In this document: one piece after another, positions 61,670-64,000 of the stretch
Layout of the letters: every line of letters starts with the position of its first letter
How positions within the stretch are numbered: the first letter of the stretch is position 1
NCBI RefSeq assembly: GCF_017696085.1
Contig: NZ_JAAORH010000003.1
Span: 434,001 to 498,000, forward strand
DNA from: Prochlorococcus marinus XMU1410
GTDB taxonomy: Bacteria; Cyanobacteriota; Cyanobacteriia; PCC-6307; Cyanobiaceae
Direction: 5' to 3'
DNA: 64,000 nucleotides
Translations under genes and position numbers: made by a program
Notes under the pieces: generated by a model
Seen by the model: only the letters and a program-made list of their open reading frames with translations
What the model was told of the DNA's origin: nothing
Databases searched by the model: none

Positions 61670-63103
61670 ATGGCTAAAGATGCACTAATAGTCAAAACAA
61701 CTCCTCTACCTCAAAGTAGAATTTCATTCGAATTAGAAATACCATCTGATACATGCAAAACGTGTGTAAATGAAACAATCAGTTCTATCAGTCGTTCGGC
61801 TAAAATTCCGGGATTTAGACTTGGTAAGATTCCTAAACAAGTCTTAATCCAAAGAATTGGCATCACACAATTACATGCTTCTGCTCTGGAAAAAATTATT
61901 GATAAATCATGGCAAGAAGCGTTAAAAATAAAATCTATAGAGCCACTAAGTGAGCCAGAATTGGTAGATGGATTTGAATCTTTACTTGCAAAGTTTAGTC
62001 CTGAAAAATCACTTAAGGTTACTCTTCAAACTGATGTTGCCCCAGAATTAAAACTTAAAAAATCTAAAGGACTAAGTGTTGAAATATCAAAGACAAAGTT
62101 TGATCCTAAGTCAATAGATGAAGCGCTAGAAAAATCTAGAAATCAGTTTGCAAACATTATTCCAGTTACCAATAGAGCAGCAAAATTAGGAGATATTGCT
62201 GTAGTTAGTTTCAAAGGAAAATATAAAGATTCTGGTAAAGAGATTGATGGTGGTACAAGTGAATCAATGGATCTTGAGTTAGAAAAGAACAAAATGATTC
62301 CCGGTTTCGTTGAGGGAATCGTGAAGATGAAAATTGGTGATAATAAAACGCTTAACCTTAAATTTCCTGATGATTATTCTCATGAGGATTCAAGAGGCAA
62401 AGAAGCAATTTTTGAAGTAAATCTTAAGGATCTTAAGGAAAAAGAATTGCCTGAACTTAATGACGATTTTGCAAAACAGTCTGGCAACAAAGAATCATTA
62501 AAAGAGTTAAAGAAAGATATTGAAAAGCAACTTAAAGACAATTTTGAAAAAACTCAAAAAGATATCAAAATTGAAGCTTTATTAGATGCCTTAACAAACG
62601 AATTGGTTGCTGAAATTCCAAAATCTATGATTGATATAGAAGTGAGGAATAATATTGAACAAACCGCTCAAAGATTCGCTCAACAAGGTCTTGATGTTAA
62701 ATCTACTTTCACTCCGGAATTAGTTAAGTCATTAGCAGAGTCCACAAGGCCTCAAGCTGAAAAAAATGTTCAAAGAAATTTAGCTTTAAAAGCATTAGCT
62801 GAAAAAGAAAACATAAAGGTTGAGCAAGATGAAATTGATTCAAAAATGAAAGATTATGAAGATGCAATCTCTCAATCTTCAAAACAAATAGATATTAAAA
62901 AATTAACAGAAGTAATAACTAACGATTTACTCAAAGAAAAATTAATCATTTGGCTTGAAGAAAATTCTGAAGTAAAAGAAAAAACTACAAAAACTTCTAA
63001 AGCTACAAAAACCTCAAAAACAACAAAAGCCACAAAAACTGCGTCAAAAACTACAAAAACTATAAAAACTACAAAAACTCAAAATAAAAAAGAAAAAAAA
63101 TAA
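61670..63103 (+). CDS. tig: Trigger factor
   Basis: Ribosome-associated chaperone and prolyl isomerase that meets nascent chains. The 477-residue protein has the ribosome-binding domain with the signature PGFRLGKIPKQVLIQRIG (about 48-65), a PPIase domain (about 165-250, GDIAVVSFKGKYKDSGKE) and the helical arms (about 260-425). The C-terminal 38 residues are a repetitive tail made almost only of Lys, Thr, Ser and Ala, absent from E. coli trigger factor. It is followed by clpP and clpX on the same strand, the classic tig-clpP-clpX order. Confidence 0.96.
   Translation: MAKDALIVKTTPLPQSRISFELEIPSDTCKTCVNETISSISRSAKIPGFRLGKIPKQVLIQRIGITQLHASALEKIIDKSWQEALKIKSIEPLSEPELVDGFESLLAKFSPEKSLKVTLQTDVAPELKLKKSKGLSVEISKTKFDPKSIDEALEKSRNQFANIIPVTNRAAKLGDIAVVSFKGKYKDSGKEIDGGTSESMDLELEKNKMIPGFVEGIVKMKIGDNKTLNLKFPDDYSHEDSRGKEAIFEVNLKDLKEKELPELNDDFAKQSGNKESLKELKKDIEKQLKDNFEKTQKDIKIEALLDALTNELVAEIPKSMIDIEVRNNIEQTAQRFAQQGLDVKSTFTPELVKSLAESTRPQAEKNVQRNLALKALAEKENIKVEQDEIDSKMKDYEDAISQSSKQIDIKKLTEVITNDLLKEKLIIWLEENSEVKEKTTKTSKATKTSKTTKATKTASKTTKTIKTTKTQNKKEKK
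62986..63100 (+). repeat. Imperfect coding repeat in the trigger factor tail
   Basis: A series of ACAAAAACT-like units repeats about every 12 bases and encodes the Lys-Thr-(Ser/Thr)-Lys pattern of the trigger factor tail. The units vary in sequence and keep reading frame, so this is a simple-sequence coding repeat, not a CRISPR. Confidence 0.7.
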
Positions 63104-63168
63104 TTTATGAAATTTCCTACTAATTAAACAAAAAACCCTTAAATTACTTATAAGACGAAAACTAATTT

Positions 63169-63813
63169 GTGAACTCAGAAAAAAAACATTTAATCCAAAG
63201 CTCAATAAGTTCTTACGAAAGTAACAATAAAACCATTGCTGCTGTTCCTACTGTTATAGAACAATCAGGTAGAGGAGAAAGAGCTTTTGATATTTATTCA
63301 AGACTATTGAGGGAGAGAATAATTTTTTTAGGTACTGGAATTAATGATCAAGTATCTGATTCACTTGTTGCACAATTATTATTTCTTGAAGCGGAAGATC
63401 CCGAAAAAGACATACAAATATATATCAATTCTCCTGGAGGCTCAGTAACTGCAGGAATGGCAATATACGATACTATGCAACAAATATCCCCTGATGTAGT
63501 GACAATATGCTTTGGAGTAGCGGCAAGTATGGGGGCATTTCTACTTTCTGGAGGAGCAAAGGGGAAAAGATTGGCTTTACCTAATTCTAGGATTATGATT
63601 CATCAACCTCTGGGAGGTGCACAAGGTCAAGCAGTAGAGATTGAAATACAAGCTAAAGAAATACTTTTTCTCAAGAAAACATTAAATTCGCTCTTAGCAG
63701 AACATACTGGTCAACCTTTAGAAAAAATTAATGAAGATACAGAAAGAGATTACTTTTTATCTCCCTCAGAAGCAGTCGAATATGGATTAATTGATAAAGT
63801 TATCAAAAAGTGA
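63169..63813 (+). CDS. clpP: ATP-dependent Clp protease proteolytic subunit ClpP
   Basis: Serine protease that forms the ClpP barrel and degrades proteins fed by ClpX or ClpC. The 214-residue protein has the triad S120 ([11 protein letters not shown]), H145 ([10 protein letters not shown]) and D194 (ERDYFLSP), all intact, so it is a catalytic ClpP and not Clp[20 protein letters not shown] precedes the serine. The position between tig and clpX suits the ClpP2 partner of ClpX in cyanobacteria. The start is GTG at 63169, with no obvious Shine-Dalgarno sequence; the N-terminal ~30 residues are a variable extension. Confidence 0.95.
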   Translation: MNSEKKHLIQSSISSYESNNKTIAAVPTVIEQSGRGERAFDIYSRLLRERIIFLGTGINDQVSDSLVAQLLFLEAEDPEKDIQIYINSPGGSVTAGMAIYDTMQQISPDVVTICFGVAASMGAFLLSGGAKGKRLALPNSRIMIHQPLGGAQGQAVEIEIQAKEILFLKKTLNSLLAEHTGQPLEKINEDTERDYFLSPSEAVEYGLIDKVIKK

Positions 63814-63917
63814 CAAGGGGTTCTGATTTTTTAAGAATAAGATGACGAATCGATATTTATGAGCAATCCTAGTTAATAGGGAATATTTAACACCTTTCAC
63901 TTTAAAACTTATTATCG

Positions 63918-64000
63918 ATGGCTAAATTCGACGCCCATCTTAAATGTTCATTTTGCGGTAAATCACAAGACCAAGTAAGAAAGCTTATAGCTGGTCCTGG
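63918..64000 (+). CDS. clpX: ATP-dependent Clp protease ATP-binding subunit ClpX, partial
   Basis: The first 27 codons of ClpX, cut by the window edge. The translation [19 protein letters not shown] and then VRKLIAGPG is the N-terminal zinc-binding domain, with the first Cys pair (C-SF-C) of the four. This domain recognises adaptor proteins and some substrates. It lies 105 bases after clpP, with which it forms the ClpXP unfoldase-protease. The AAA+ module is outside the window. Confidence 0.9.
   Translation, partial: MAKFDAHLKCSFCGKSQDQVRKLIAGP

Noticed and set aside
62986..63100. CRISPR-like short repeats
   Set aside because: Units are about 12 bases, variable, in frame and without unique spacers; they encode the trigger factor tail.

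Overview
The window looks like part of the chromosome of a high-light-adapted Prochlorococcus marinus, or a very close relative. The DNA is strongly AT-rich, genes are packed with short or negative spacing, and there are no insertion sequences, phage genes or CRISPR arrays. It carries oxygenic-photosynthesis genes (psaC, psbZ), the cyanobacterial NDH-1 subunit ndhS, the response regulator rpaB (ycf27), a Ycf23-like protein and cyanobacterial forms of RNase J, SecA and MutS. The ecotype is an inference from base composition and gene style; I could not run a comparison. Nearly everything is housekeeping core, and I see no obvious novel system.

Layout, 1-10 kb: a truncated gene at the left edge; icd; a minus-strand carbohydrate and membrane group (Na+/H+ antiporter, alpha/beta hydrolase, hexose-phosphate mutarotase-like protein, DUF1537 kinase-like protein); glgP; two small cyanobacterial proteins of unknown function. 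10-20 kb: tRNA-Arg(CCT) back to back with the RNase P RNA gene, then rnc, ndhS, rimM, glmS, psaC, acpP-fabF, transketolase and thiC. 20-30 kb: an M20 amidohydrolase, a secreted TPR protein, ruvB, smpB, lysS, rpaB, the mreBCD cell-shape operon, ssb, a DedA protein and adenosylhomocysteinase.

30-42 kb: tsaE, a PfkB-family sugar kinase, a second alpha/beta hydrolase, a group 2 sigma factor, a minus-strand run of gyrB, an SH3-like exported protein, two fluoride-channel halves (crcB) and mgtE, then miaA, infC, a GntR-type regulator and cysE. 42-64 kb: secA, a GNAT protein, a SnoaL-like protein, tRNA-Gly(GCC), ribH, psbZ, mutS, cobH, holA, lysC with four ACT domains, uvrB, the Ycf23-like protein, tilS, the asd-dapA-rnj group, then tig, clpP and the start of clpX.

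Functional threads are translation and RNA processing (rnpB, rnc, rimM, infC, tilS, miaA, tsaE, lysS, smpB), DNA maintenance (gyrB, ruvB, mutS, uvrB, ssb, holA), protein export and quality control (secA, tig, clpPX), aspartate-family amino acid synthesis (lysC, asd, dapA) and central carbon use (icd, tkt, glgP). The most noteworthy points are small: a possible 21-residue membrane peptide upstream of thiC, a 12-codon leader ORF fused to the start of the GntR gene, an unusually long perfect P3-position hairpin in RNase P RNA, back-to-back -10 boxes for psbZ and mutS, low-complexity tails on trigger factor and RNase J, and several convergent genes whose ends overlap.
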